This document shows positions 1-8,619 of a stretch of 64,000 nt of DNA, piece by piece (the first letter of the stretch is position 1; every line of letters begins with the position of its first letter). The notes beneath the pieces are model-generated. The model saw nothing but the letters and a program-made list of their open reading frames with translations. It had not been told where the DNA came from and made no database searches. A program made the position numbers and the translations under genes. Origin of the DNA: Tissierellia bacterium (GTDB lineage: Bacteria; Bacillota; Clostridia; Tissierellales; Peptoniphilaceae); assembly GCA_012519495.1 (NCBI GenBank), contig JAAYQA010000084.1:1-64000 (forward strand), in the 5' to 3' direction.

Positions 1-89
1 CGCCGGGCCTGCTGAAAAAAATAACTGCGCATAAACCATAATATAACCAGTATCCCGATGATTGCCGCAATCAGTTTTTGCCACCACAT
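1..89 (-). CDS. Partial hypothetical protein, N-terminal membrane segment
   Basis: Only the first 29 codons lie in the window; the gene continues past the left edge. The ATG at 89 follows a clear GGAGGAGA ribosome binding site. The visible peptide starts MWWQKLIAAIIGILVILW and is one hydrophobic helix followed by a basic residue, so it is a signal anchor or the first membrane segment of a small membrane protein. Too little is present to assign a family. A promoter lies just upstream, so the gene seems transcribed separately from the phosphofructokinase gene behind it. Confidence 0.6.
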   Translation of the reverse strand, partial: MWWQKLIAAIIGILVILWFMRSYFFQQAR

Positions 90-128
90 TCTGCTTTCTC
101 CTCCGTTTTTTCATTTCAGTCTACCAGC

Positions 129-157
129 ATTATACCTTATATTCTTCCCTTGCAAAA
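129..157 (-). promoter_or_regulatory. Sigma-A promoter of the partial left-edge gene
   Basis: On the minus strand TTTTGC (152-157), a 17-nt spacer, and TATAAT (129-134). The -35 box shares bases with the T-run of the terminator of the preceding phosphofructokinase gene. Confidence 0.5.
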
Positions 158-180
158 AAGAACCGGCTTGTGCCGGTTCT
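153..180 (-). terminator. Rho-independent terminator of pfp
   Basis: A 9-bp perfect stem AGAACCGGC/GCCGGTTCT (159-167 with 172-180), a 4-nt loop and a T-run on the minus strand, 11 bp after the pfp stop. Confidence 0.85.
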
Positions 181-191
181 GAGTGTTTCGT

Positions 192-1445
192 TTAGTTATC
201 TTCGCGATTGACGCGTACTTTCTTCAGATCGGCAAAACGGGGCAGTCCATCCTCCCATACATATTCGGAATTGCCCTGGATCAGCGGAAGCGCATAATCG
301 ATAAACTCCTGATTTATATGATTGCCGGCTTTGTTGATCCATTCGCGGGGTACGCATTTTTCCTCATTGGCGACCTCTTCCAACGGCACATACTTGATTT
401 TGGTTTCATAGGGACCGTCCGCCGGTCGTTCCAGGCCGATCATAATGTCCGACTTGCCTGAAATGGCGGCGCGTACCGCTTCCTGTCCGGAAAGGAATGC
501 TTCTTCCACATCAACAGCCGATGCCACGTGCGCGGCGGAACGCTGCATGAGAGACAGTTCAATCCCGCGTACCTTGCAATTGAGTTTTTCCTGAATGTAT
601 TCCGCCAGGATCGTTGCAGAACCACCCATTTGCTTGTGACCGAATGCATCCGTGGAAAGCTCTCCCACCAATTCGGGAATATATTTTCCGTCGGCGGTTT
701 TAACCCCTTCCGACACGCATACAATGACTTTTCTGTCCCGGTGGAATTCCCGTTGTACATCTTCCATCATTTCATCCAGATCAAACGGGACCTCCGGCAG
801 ATAAATCAGCTCGGGGCCGTATCCTTTATAGGATGCAAGGGCAGCGGCCGCCGCCAGCCAACCGGCGTTTCGACCCATGATCTCAATGACTGTTACCATA
901 CCGATATCGTAAACGCGTGCATCCAAAAACACTTCCATGACGGTTGTGGCGATATACTTGGCAGCTGAACCATAGCCCGGGCAGTGATCGGTTCCTGCGA
1001 GGTCGTTGTCGATGGTTTTCGGCACACCTACGACCCGGCATTCATAGCCTTCTTTTTGCAAGAACTTGGATACCTTATTGCAGGTGTCCATGGAATCATT
1101 TCCGCCGTTGTAGAAAAAATACCGGATATTGTACTTTTTAAAAACTTCCAGGATACGACGATAATCCTTATCGTCTTCTTCTATGTCCTCCAGTTTATAG
1201 CGGCAGGAACCCAATGCGGAAGAAGGCGTCGTTTTTAGAATTTCTAATTCTCTTTCGTCTTCTTCGCTCATATCATAAAACACTTCGTCCAATATACCGA
1301 CGATGCCGTGAGCGGCTCCATATACTTTGTCTATAATACCTTCTTGTTTGAGTGCTTCGGTGAATACACCGGCTGCACTCGCGTTGATCACGGCGGTCGG
1401 TCCACCGGACTGACCGAACATCACATTTCCTTTTAGTACTTCCAT
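192..1445 (-). CDS. pfp: Pyrophosphate-dependent 6-phosphofructokinase
   Basis: Phosphorylates fructose 6-phosphate at C1 with pyrophosphate, a reversible cytoplasmic step of glycolysis. The 417-residue protein has the PFK fold. The phosphoryl-donor loop reads GGNDS (residues 114-118), with Asp where ATP enzymes have Gly, and the next motif is PKTIDND (142-148) with the Lys typical of PPi enzymes; MGRNAGW follows. This contrasts with the ATP-type motifs of the second phosphofructokinase at 7658-8617. Monocistronic, with its own promoter and terminator. The ATG follows AGGAGG. Donor specificity is inferred from these motifs. Confidence 0.9.
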   Translation of the reverse strand: MEVLKGNVMFGQSGGPTAVINASAAGVFTEALKQEGIIDKVYGAAHGIVGILDEVFYDMSEEDERELEILKTTPSSALGSCRYKLEDIEEDDKDYRRILEVFKKYNIRYFFYNGGNDSMDTCNKVSKFLQKEGYECRVVGVPKTIDNDLAGTDHCPGYGSAAKYIATTVMEVFLDARVYDIGMVTVIEIMGRNAGWLAAAAALASYKGYGPELIYLPEVPFDLDEMMEDVQREFHRDRKVIVCVSEGVKTADGKYIPELVGELSTDAFGHKQMGGSATILAEYIQEKLNCKVRGIELSLMQRSAAHVASAVDVEEAFLSGQEAVRAAISGKSDIMIGLERPADGPYETKIKYVPLEEVANEEKCVPREWINKAGNHINQEFIDYALPLIQGNSEYVWEDGLPRFADLKKVRVNREDN

Positions 1446-1481
1446 TGCAACCTCCTGTCGATAATTGCGGTTCCGATGTAT

Positions 1482-1510
1482 ATTTTATCACATTGAAGCA
1501 GATGTCTCAA
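1482..1510 (-). promoter_or_regulatory. Promoter of pfp
   Basis: TTGAGA (1505-1510), 17-nt spacer, TAAAAT (1482-1487), with a TG one base before the -10 (extended -10). Confidence 0.65.
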
Positions 1511-1533
1511 ATGAAAACACAAGGGCTATTTTA

Positions 1534-1562
1534 TTGACAATCCTCCAGATTTGAATTACTCT
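1534..1562 (+). promoter_or_regulatory. Probable promoter of kbl
   Basis: Consensus -35 TTGACA (1534-1539), 17-nt spacer, weaker -10 TACTCT (1557-1562). A 10-bp palindrome TACTATAGTA lies just downstream and may be an operator. Confidence 0.5.
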
Positions 1563-1643
1563 TACTATAGTAGTACGCGCAGAACAAAGAAAACGATATA
1601 GCACTCGTTTTCATATTTGGCACAAAATATGCAGGAGGAGATT

Positions 1644-2831
1644 ATGTACACAAACGACGTCAAGAAGCATTTTGAAGACATTCTGTCGGACATTAAGGAA
1701 CAAGGTCTGTGGAAAAATGAACGTGTGATTGTCAGCCCGCAAAGATCGCGCATTGACATTACAGAGCAGGACAATGTATTGAACATGTGCGCCAACAACT
1801 ATCTGGGCCTGTCCAATCATCCCGATGTAAAAGCGGCTGCACAAAAAAGCTATGAGAACTGGGGATACGGACTCTCTTCGGTTCGCTTTATTTGCGGTAC
1901 GCAGTCGGTTCATAAAGAACTGGAGAATAAAATCTCCGGTTTTCTCGGGATGGAAGATACCATCTTATACTCATCCTGCTTTGATGCCAACGGCGGTTTG
2001 TTTGAAACCATACTCGGTGAGAATGACACCATTTTCAGCGATGAACTGAACCATGCGAGCATCATCGACGGCATGCGTTTATGCAAAGCGAAAAAATTCA
2101 TTTACAAGAATAACAATATGGACGATCTGGAAGATAAGCTGAAACAAAAACCCGAAGGCGGCCTCTCCCTCATCGTAACGGACGGCGTTTTCTCTATGGA
2201 CGGGATTATTGCCAATCTGGAAGGCATTTGTGATCTGGCAGAAAAATACGGCGCCATGGTCGTGGTCGACGACTCCCATGCCACCGGATTTATGGGAAAA
2301 ACCGGTCGCGGCACGCATGAACATTGCGGCGTGATGGGTCGCGTGGATATTATTACCAGCACGCTCGGTAAAGCGTTGGGCGGTGCATCCGGCGGATTCA
2401 CCAGTGCAAAAAAAGAAATCATCGACCTGCTTCGCCAAAGAAGCCGTCCCTATCTCTTCTCCAATTCCCTGGCACCGGCCATTGCAACAACCTCGCTGAC
2501 CGTACTGAATATGCTGGAAGCCTCTACAGAACACCGGGACCGTCTGGAAGAAAACACCCGTTATTTCCGTGAAGGCATTGCGAAAATCGGATTCGAAATC
2601 ATCGACAGCACCCATCCCATTGTTCCCATTATGCTGGGAGATGCCGTACTGTCACAAAAAATGGCAGACTTCCTCTTAACAGAAGGCGTTTATGTCATCG
2701 GTTTCTTCTTCCCGGTTGTACCCAAAGGAAAAGCCCGTATCCGTACACAAATCAGTGCGGCGCACACAAGAGAAGATCTCGACTTTGCTCTGGCGGCTTT
2801 CCAAAAAGCCTACGACAAATTCATGAAATAA
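1644..2831 (+). CDS. kbl: Glycine C-acetyltransferase (2-amino-3-ketobutyrate CoA ligase)
   Basis: PLP enzyme of the alpha-oxoamine synthase family; converts 2-amino-3-ketobutyrate plus CoA to glycine plus acetyl-CoA, the second step of threonine breakdown through threonine dehydrogenase. The start at 1644 directly follows AGGAGGAG and gives 395 residues, the usual length; an upstream ATG would add nine unsupported residues. The PLP lysine lies in [12 protein letters not shown], and VVDDSHATG supplies the conserved Asp and His. No threonine dehydrogenase gene adjoins it, so it acts with a partner elsewhere or in serine/glycine metabolism. Flanked by its own promoter and terminator. Confidence 0.93.
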   Translation: MYTNDVKKHFEDILSDIKEQGLWKNERVIVSPQRSRIDITEQDNVLNMCANNYLGLSNHPDVKAAAQKSYENWGYGLSSVRFICGTQSVHKELENKISGFLGMEDTILYSSCFDANGGLFETILGENDTIFSDELNHASIIDGMRLCKAKKFIYKNNNMDDLEDKLKQKPEGGLSLIVTDGVFSMDGIIANLEGICDLAEKYGAMVVVDDSHATGFMGKTGRGTHEHCGVMGRVDIITSTLGKALGGASGGFTSAKKEIIDLLRQRSRPYLFSNSLAPAIATTSLTVLNMLEASTEHRDRLEENTRYFREGIAKIGFEIIDSTHPIVPIMLGDAVLSQKMADFLLTEGVYVIGFFFPVVPKGKARIRTQISAAHTREDLDFALAAFQKAYDKFMK

Positions 2832-2837
2832 AAAATC

Positions 2838-2873
2838 AAGACCGCTGGCACAAAAAGCCTGCGGTCTTTTTTT
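2838..2873. terminator. Bidirectional terminator between kbl and rlmD
   Basis: Stem AAGACCGC (2838-2845) with GCGGTCTT (2861-2868), T-run on the plus side and an A-run on the other, serving both convergent transcripts. Confidence 0.8.
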
Positions 2874-2881
2874 GTATGAAA

Positions 2882-4099
2882 CTACCGGGTAAAACACTGC
2901 ACATTTTCTATATGCCCGGTCCAGGGAAAAAGATCAAACGGCTGCACGGCAGAACGCGTCCATCCCTGTTCTGCGAACCGTTTTGCATCTCTGGCCAATG
3001 TAGCCGGGTCGCAGCTGATATATACCACACGCGGCACCGTCAGCCGGGTCAGCGTATCAATCAAAGCGGCATCTAAGCCGGCTCGGGGCGGATCGACAAA
3101 TACGCCGGCCGGTTTTTCTTTCTTTATCACATTTTCCGCAGCCGCTTCCGAGGGCGCACACAAGAAGCGGATGTTTTCGATCCCCTCTTCTTTTGCCGTT
3201 CGTTTTGCCATTTGCACCGAACTTTGTGAAATTTCCACGCCGGTAATCCGCCGTGCTTGTTTTGCTGCAAGCATCCCTAAAGGTCCGATCCCACAATACA
3301 GATCGATATAGTTATGGGAAGGATTTATTTCCATTGTTTTTAGTGCATAGGAAAACAACTGTTCTGCCATAGTCGAATTCACCTGGAAGAAAGTATCCGG
3401 ATGCAGCGCGAATTGCCTGCCGGAAAGCTCGGTATAGAAGGATTCTTTTCCGTAGATTCTCTCCCATTTCGGTTTCCTTTGCCAGATCGTGCTCACACCG
3501 GCAGCCGTTAGAAGGTCGATTGCAGCGGAAGGAACCGCTCCGTCAAACCCTGCCATGGCCTGCTCTTTTTCCGTACGCACGATAATTCGGTGCAGGTCTG
3601 CCGGCAGAACGATCTTTTGCAGCGCTTGTATGACGCGATTGGCGGTTTCTGACTGAATGAGACAGTTTTGTACGGGGACAATCGAATGACTGCCCCTTTC
3701 AAAAAAGCCGCTTACTCCGTTTTTTACCTGCAATTGCAAGTGATTTCTGTATCCCCAGGGACTTTCCATGCCGATAGCCGGATGTACCTCAGTTTCCACG
3801 CCGGCCTTCCGGAAAAGCATCCGGGTTCTTTTTTGTTTCCACAAAAGCCCGGCTGCGTAGGCATAGTGCTGAATGTCACAGCCGCCGCACACGGGAAAAT
3901 ACGGGCAAGGCGATTGGATCCGGTCTTCAGCAGCCCTATCAACCGACGCCAAATCGGCCTCTGCATAGCGCTTCTTTTTCTGAATATTGTGTATGGTTAC
4001 CGTTTCACCGGGAAGGGCGCCTGCCACAAAGTAGACTTGCGTATCAAACCGCCCCACGCCTCGTCCGTCATGGGTCAGATCGGTAATATCAAACTGCAT
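2882..4099 (-). CDS. rlmD: 23S rRNA (uracil-C5)-methyltransferase, RlmD/RumA type
   Basis: SAM-dependent methyltransferase of the TrmA/RumA family; makes 5-methyluridine in rRNA. 405 residues: N-terminal TRAM-like domain with DGRGVGR, then an iron-sulfur cluster motif CPYFPVCGGCDIQH with a further Cys in VQNCLIQ, then the Rossmann methyltransferase domain. VDPPRAGLD and VVYISCDPATLARD supply the catalytic Cys. The first 11 bp overlap the end of the MATE gene, so it is the last gene of the dnaE-pfkA-pyk operon. The exact uridine modified cannot be told from sequence. Confidence 0.88.
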   Translation of the reverse strand: MQFDITDLTHDGRGVGRFDTQVYFVAGALPGETVTIHNIQKKKRYAEADLASVDRAAEDRIQSPCPYFPVCGGCDIQHYAYAAGLLWKQKRTRMLFRKAGVETEVHPAIGMESPWGYRNHLQLQVKNGVSGFFERGSHSIVPVQNCLIQSETANRVIQALQKIVLPADLHRIIVRTEKEQAMAGFDGAVPSAAIDLLTAAGVSTIWQRKPKWERIYGKESFYTELSGRQFALHPDTFFQVNSTMAEQLFSYALKTMEINPSHNYIDLYCGIGPLGMLAAKQARRITGVEISQSSVQMAKRTAKEEGIENIRFLCAPSEAAAENVIKKEKPAGVFVDPPRAGLDAALIDTLTRLTVPRVVYISCDPATLARDAKRFAEQGWTRSAVQPFDLFPWTGHIENVQCFTR

Positions 4100-5468
4100 G
4101 GGATTCTTCCTCCCCCGTGATATTTCGCATCCACTTGCCGGAACGGTAGCGCGGCACCAGAGCGAACATTTTAATGAATTCTTCCATACTCACGATCACG
4201 AAAATCCATTCGACGGGCCACTGCAAGAGCAAAACACCCGCAAAAGCCATCGGGATCGCAAAAATCCACATCGTACAGATCTCAATCAGAAAAGGTATTT
4301 TTGTATCTCCGCCTGCCCGAAAGATTCCAACGAAAAGCATCCCGTTCAAAAAACGGAAGGTAATAAACAAACCCCGTATGATCAGCAGCGCTCTTGCCGT
4401 TTGATACAGGCCCGGTTCCAGCCCGCTGTAGATCGACAATAACAGATCCGGCAAAAAAGCCAGAACGGCCGTAGAGAGCAAACCCGTAATCAATGTCAGT
4501 TGGATAAAGTAGCCGGATTCGGTACGCGCGCGTTCTTTCTCTTCAGCACCGAGCGCATGCCCGATCAGCACGGCCGCTGCAGAAGCCATGGAATTGACCA
4601 GAATGAAAAATACATTCTGTATTGTTGTCGTCAGCTGCATGGCGGCTGCCGCCTGCGCACCGATACGCGCATAGGCCACGGCAAACAGAAGCTGGGCAAA
4701 GGACCACTGCGTTTCCGCCGCAATAATCGGCAATGCAATCTGAAAATACCTTTTCATACGGTCTTTGTGGAAGTGGAGCAGCTCCGCAGGCCTTACATCG
4801 ACGCCGATGTTTTTTCCGTACCAGATCATCCAGCTTAACAGAGCAATTTCCAAAACACGAGCAATCAGGGTGCCGATGGCTGCCCCCACGACCCCTAAAG
4901 CCGGCGCACCGAATTTACCGAAGATAAAGATATAATTAAAAAACACATTGGTGAAAAAAGCGATCACGGAAACCTTCAGCGGTTCGTTTGCCCGATTCAC
5001 ACTGCGCAAAACGGTATTGAAACACTGAGATATTCCGGTGAATACAAAGGTCAGGGCAATGATCTGCAGATAGCCGGTTCCCAGACGGATAACTTCCGGA
5101 TCGGGTATCAGAAGACGCATGATCCTCTCCGGAAACAGTAAGGAGATCACCATGAATACGAGGGCAACCGATACAGCCAATTGTAGTGCGATCGACAAAT
5201 AGCGCCGTACATTCAGCATATCCCGGCTGCCGAAGTATTGCGCAAAAAACACGGCACCTGCGCTGCAGATGCCAAAACTGACCACCATAAAGAAAAATAC
5301 AAATTGATTGACCAGACCCACGGCCGCGATACTTGCGCCACCCAAAGAGCTGATCATTACTGTGTCCGCCATATTAATGGAGGTAGATATCAACAGCTGC
5401 ACCGATACGGGCAACGCAAGCGCCAGCATTCTTCGGAGAAAGGGCCGGTCATGTAGAAATAATGTCAT
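4089..5468 (-). CDS. MATE family efflux transporter
   Basis: Twelve-helix cytoplasmic-membrane antiporter of the multidrug and toxin extrusion family, expelling drugs or metabolites against Na+ or H+. The reading frame stays open 35 codons further upstream, but the ATG at 5468 has AAGAAGGA six bases before it and gives 459 residues, the family norm; the longer version would run into the preceding gene. The N-terminus (ALALPVSVQLLISTSINMADTVMIS) shows the MATE first helix and NMADT motif. It lies between a zinc-ribbon membrane protein and rlmD, overlapping rlmD by 11 bp. The substrate is unknown. Confidence 0.88.
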   Translation of the reverse strand: MTLFLHDRPFLRRMLALALPVSVQLLISTSINMADTVMISSLGGASIAAVGLVNQFVFFFMVVSFGICSAGAVFFAQYFGSRDMLNVRRYLSIALQLAVSVALVFMVISLLFPERIMRLLIPDPEVIRLGTGYLQIIALTFVFTGISQCFNTVLRSVNRANEPLKVSVIAFFTNVFFNYIFIFGKFGAPALGVVGAAIGTLIARVLEIALLSWMIWYGKNIGVDVRPAELLHFHKDRMKRYFQIALPIIAAETQWSFAQLLFAVAYARIGAQAAAAMQLTTTIQNVFFILVNSMASAAAVLIGHALGAEEKERARTESGYFIQLTLITGLLSTAVLAFLPDLLLSIYSGLEPGLYQTARALLIIRGLFITFRFLNGMLFVGIFRAGGDTKIPFLIEICTMWIFAIPMAFAGVLLLQWPVEWIFVIVSMEEFIKMFALVPRYRSGKWMRNITGEEESHAV

Positions 5469-5482
5469 GCAAAATCCTTCTT

Positions 5483-5878
5483 TTATGTCTTTTTCGTAAA
5501 AGTATGTCCGCATTGGGGACAGGTGATACGGATGGTCCCCTTGCCTTTCGGGACTTTCATTGTTTCTCCGCATTGGTCGCAGTGGAAGATGCGATGCGTC
5601 TTACGGGTTTTTGCCCGTGCGATCCACTTACGAAACGGAGCGGTTATTTTAGCCCGGAACGGCAGATATTTCTGCCGCTCCGCCGCTCTTTTCGCCACAT
5701 CTTTCGACAAAATCCGATACCAGGCATACCCCGTCAAACCGACGGCAAGCCAGGTGATGATAGATTGTCTGATGACAATCCCCAACAATAGCATGCCTAA
5801 GCTGCCTCGCACCAGATCCTGTGACAATATATCAGGCCCGTGTCTACCGGCCATAAAACGTCTGAAACGTTCTTCCAA
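5483..5878 (-). CDS. Small membrane protein with C-terminal zinc ribbon
   Basis: 131 residues. Residues about 25-55 form one or two hydrophobic segments (GMLLLGIVIRQ, IITWLAVGLTGYAWY), followed by a basic stretch and a C-terminal zinc ribbon CDQC...CPQC (about residues 99-124), which probably lies in the cytoplasm. The start is TTG at 5878 with GGAG six bases upstream. Located 27 bp after pyk and 14 bp before the MATE gene, so it belongs to this operon. I do not recognise a characterised family; the function is unknown. Confidence 0.75.
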   Translation of the reverse strand: MEERFRRFMAGRHGPDILSQDLVRGSLGMLLLGIVIRQSIITWLAVGLTGYAWYRILSKDVAKRAAERQKYLPFRAKITAPFRKWIARAKTRKTHRIFHCDQCGETMKVPKGKGTIRITCPQCGHTFTKKT

Positions 5879-5905
5879 GTGTAACTCCGTTCTAAATTCC
5901 GTTGC

Positions 5906-7648
5906 TTACAGGACTTTTGCCTTCCCGTTATACACAACACCTGAGAATGCATCGACGGTAATAATCTGCCCGTTATGCAATACATTCATGGCATCTTCCG
6001 CACCCACTATCGTCGGGATCCCAAGATTCAGTCCGACAATGGCTGCATGGGATGTCAGACCGCCGCGTTCAACAATAATCGCCTTGGCCTGCTGCAAAAG
6101 TTCCATATGCTCCCGGTCGGTTGCAGGAGCAACCAGGATTCCGTCATGCGGGAAGGAAGCAAAATCTTCCACCTGCGTGCCCACAACCGCCTGCCCGACA
6201 ATCGTACCGGTTCCGATCCCTTGCCCCTGCAGGATTACATCTCCGATTGTGTGGACTTTGATCGTATTGGTCACACCGGGCAAACCGACAGGGATTCCTG
6301 CCGTTATTACGATCAGATCCCCTTCTTTTACCTCCCCTGAAGCCATGGAAGCAAATACCGCACGCTCGATCACTTCGTCCGTATCATCGGACATCCGTGT
6401 CATCATCGGTAAAACGCCCCAGCTTAAAGCGAGCTGCCTGCGAACGCGTTCGGTTGTGGTTACCGCAATAATCGGCAGATGCGGGCGGAATTTGGAGACC
6501 GCGCGCGCCGTCGCACCGGACACCGTGGCTGTAACAATGGCGGTAGCCCCCAGCTTTTCAGCGATTTTGCACGTTGCCTGCGAAATGGCATTGGTTGTGG
6601 AAAGTTCATTAAAATCGGGAATCAGCGGCATTTTCAGTTCAGAATTCTCTACACTGATGGCGATATCGGCCATAGTCTGCACAGATAAAACCGGGTACTT
6701 GCCGGCAGCGGTTTCGCCGGATAGCATGACCGCATCCGAACCGTCCAGCACCGCATTGGCAACGTCTGTTACTTCCGCGCGTGTTGCCCGTGGGTTTCTC
6801 GTCATGGAGTCCAGCATTTGCGTAGCCGTGATGACCGGTTTTCCGAATTCATTGCTCATCCGGATCATGTTTTTTTGGATCACCGGGATTTCCTGCGGTT
6901 TGAGCTGCACGCCCAGATCTCCTCTGGCAACCATGACCCCGTCGGCTACGCGCAAGATTTCTTCCAGATTATCCACGCCTTCACGGCTTTCAATTTTTGC
7001 AATGATCTGGATGGCTTCGCCGCCGTTTTCTTCCAGGACCTTTCGTATGCCGTTTACATCGTCGGCTTTGCGGATAAACGAAGCCGCAACGAAATCCACC
7101 TCGTTTTTGATACCGAACAAAAGGTCTTGTACATCTTTTTCCGTCAAGGCGGGCAAATTAATGACCGCATTGGGAACATTGACCCCTTTGCGGGATTTGA
7201 TTTCGCCGCTATTGAGCACCTGGGTATGGATCTCGGTTCCCTCTACCTCCAAAACGACCAGTTCGATCAAACCGTCATCGATCAGTATCTGTGTGCCCTT
7301 TTGCACATCATTTGCCAGGCCTTCGTAGCTCACAGACGCCACCCGGTCATCGCCGATGATATCGCGCGTGGTGAGGGTAAACCGCTCGCCCGGAGACAGT
7401 GTGTAGCTCTCTTCTTTTAATTGTCCCAAGCGGATTTCAGGACCTTTTGTATCCAGCATCAAGGCAACCGGTTCTTCCACCTTCCGGCGGACGGCCTTGA
7501 TTGTATCGATGCGCTTTTGGTGTTCTTCATACGAGCCGTGCGAAAAATTCAACCGGGCTACATTCATGCCCGCTTTGATCATCCCTGTGAGGGTTTCTTC
7601 CGTTTCCGATGCCGGTCCGATCGTACATACAATTTTGGTTCGTTTCAT
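5906..7648 (-). CDS. pyk: Pyruvate kinase with C-terminal PEP-utiliser domain
   Basis: Transfers phosphate from phosphoenolpyruvate to ADP, the last step of glycolysis. 580 residues: TIM barrel with MKRTKIVCTIGPAS at the start and MVARGDLGVQ and ITATQMLDSM motifs, B and C domains, and an extra domain of roughly 100 residues with ERGGLTSHAAIVGL. That extension, found in many Firmicutes pyruvate kinases, resembles the phosphohistidine domain of PEP synthases and keeps the His. Nine bases separate it from pfkA upstream, so the two irreversible glycolytic kinases are co-transcribed. Confidence 0.96.
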   Translation of the reverse strand: MKRTKIVCTIGPASETEETLTGMIKAGMNVARLNFSHGSYEEHQKRIDTIKAVRRKVEEPVALMLDTKGPEIRLGQLKEESYTLSPGERFTLTTRDIIGDDRVASVSYEGLANDVQKGTQILIDDGLIELVVLEVEGTEIHTQVLNSGEIKSRKGVNVPNAVINLPALTEKDVQDLLFGIKNEVDFVAASFIRKADDVNGIRKVLEENGGEAIQIIAKIESREGVDNLEEILRVADGVMVARGDLGVQLKPQEIPVIQKNMIRMSNEFGKPVITATQMLDSMTRNPRATRAEVTDVANAVLDGSDAVMLSGETAAGKYPVLSVQTMADIAISVENSELKMPLIPDFNELSTTNAISQATCKIAEKLGATAIVTATVSGATARAVSKFRPHLPIIAVTTTERVRRQLALSWGVLPMMTRMSDDTDEVIERAVFASMASGEVKEGDLIVITAGIPVGLPGVTNTIKVHTIGDVILQGQGIGTGTIVGQAVVGTQVEDFASFPHDGILVAPATDREHMELLQQAKAIIVERGGLTSHAAIVGLNLGIPTIVGAEDAMNVLHNGQIITVDAFSGVVYNGKAKVL

Positions 7649-7657
7649 AGGCTCTCC

Positions 7658-8617
7658 TTATATTGACAATTCGCGCATAACGCGGTAAATTTCGGTATTG
7701 AATTTGTGCGGTGTATTGACGGCTTCTTCCATTGACACATAGTGCAGTTCGCTGCCGTTTGTGGCTATGGCAACTCCCGTTTTTTTCTGCACGAGCAGTT
7801 CTACCGCCAACGATCCCATTCTGGAAGCCAGAATACGGTCCAATGCAGACGGTGCACCGCCTCTTTGTACATGGCCGAGTATGGTTGTACGAAAATCGAT
7901 ACCGGTCCGTTCTTCCAGAATCCGGCAAATTTCTTCCGTACGTTGCACCCCTTCCGCTTTAATAATAATCTGGTGTTTCTTTCCCCGTTTTTCTCCGTTG
8001 GTGATCTTTCGTTCCAGTTCGTCCAGATCAAATTCCACTTCCGGTACGATAACAGCCTCCGCCCCGCCGGCCAGTCCGGCAAATAGAGCGATATCCCCGC
8101 AGTGCCGTCCCATCACTTCTACAATGACGCCGATCCCGTGCGAGGAAGAAGTGTCACGAAGGCGTCCTACCGCGTCTAGAACCGTTTCTACCGCGGTTAA
8201 AAAGCCGATGGTATAGGTAGTATAGCCGAGATCATTATCGATCGTACAAGGGATGCCTATGACCTGCATGCCTTTTTCCTGCAGATCCAGGGCTCCTTTG
8301 AAACTGCCATCGCCACCGAGAACGATCAGGCCGTCGATATCGTGCTCTTTTAGCACTTCATACGCGCGCTGCTGGCCTTCCTCGTGACGGAAGCGCTCCG
8401 ATCGGGCCGAACCCAATACCGTACCGCCCCGCTGCATAATATCGGAAACGGAGCTGACTTTCAACTCCTCAATATCATTATCGATCAATCCCCGGTATCC
8501 GTCATGTATGCCGTAAATGCGCATCCCGTTGAAAATCGCCGTACGAACTACAGCGCGCAGCGCTGCGTTCATGCCGGGTGCATCGCCGCCGGAACACAAG
8601 ACCGCAATGGATTCCAT
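7658..8617 (-). CDS. pfkA: ATP-dependent 6-phosphofructokinase
   Basis: Phosphorylates fructose 6-phosphate with ATP. GGDGS (residues 101-105) and PCTIDND (123-129) carry the Gly and non-Lys residues of ATP-type enzymes. The start at 8617 gives 319 residues beginning MESIAVLCSGGDAPGMN, exactly the family norm; an alternative ATG at 8638 would add seven residues and overlap dnaE. It starts 2 bp after the dnaE stop and is followed by pyk. This is the second phosphofructokinase in the window. Confidence 0.95.
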   Translation of the reverse strand: MESIAVLCSGGDAPGMNAALRAVVRTAIFNGMRIYGIHDGYRGLIDNDIEELKVSSVSDIMQRGGTVLGSARSERFRHEEGQQRAYEVLKEHDIDGLIVLGGDGSFKGALDLQEKGMQVIGIPCTIDNDLGYTTYTIGFLTAVETVLDAVGRLRDTSSSHGIGVIVEVMGRHCGDIALFAGLAGGAEAVIVPEVEFDLDELERKITNGEKRGKKHQIIIKAEGVQRTEEICRILEERTGIDFRTTILGHVQRGGAPSALDRILASRMGSLAVELLVQKKTGVAIATNGSELHYVSMEEAVNTPHKFNTEIYRVMRELSI

Positions 8618-8619
8618 TT

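Noticed and set aside
5469-5573. Longer N-terminus of the MATE transporter
   Set aside because: It would overlap the zinc-ribbon gene by about 90 bp and add 35 charged residues, whereas the ATG at 5468 has a good ribosome binding site and the right length.
5523-7328. A 601-codon open frame on the plus strand opposite pyk
   Set aside because: Low-complexity Ser/Thr/Pro-rich translation, no ribosome binding site, fully inside a well-identified pyruvate kinase gene.
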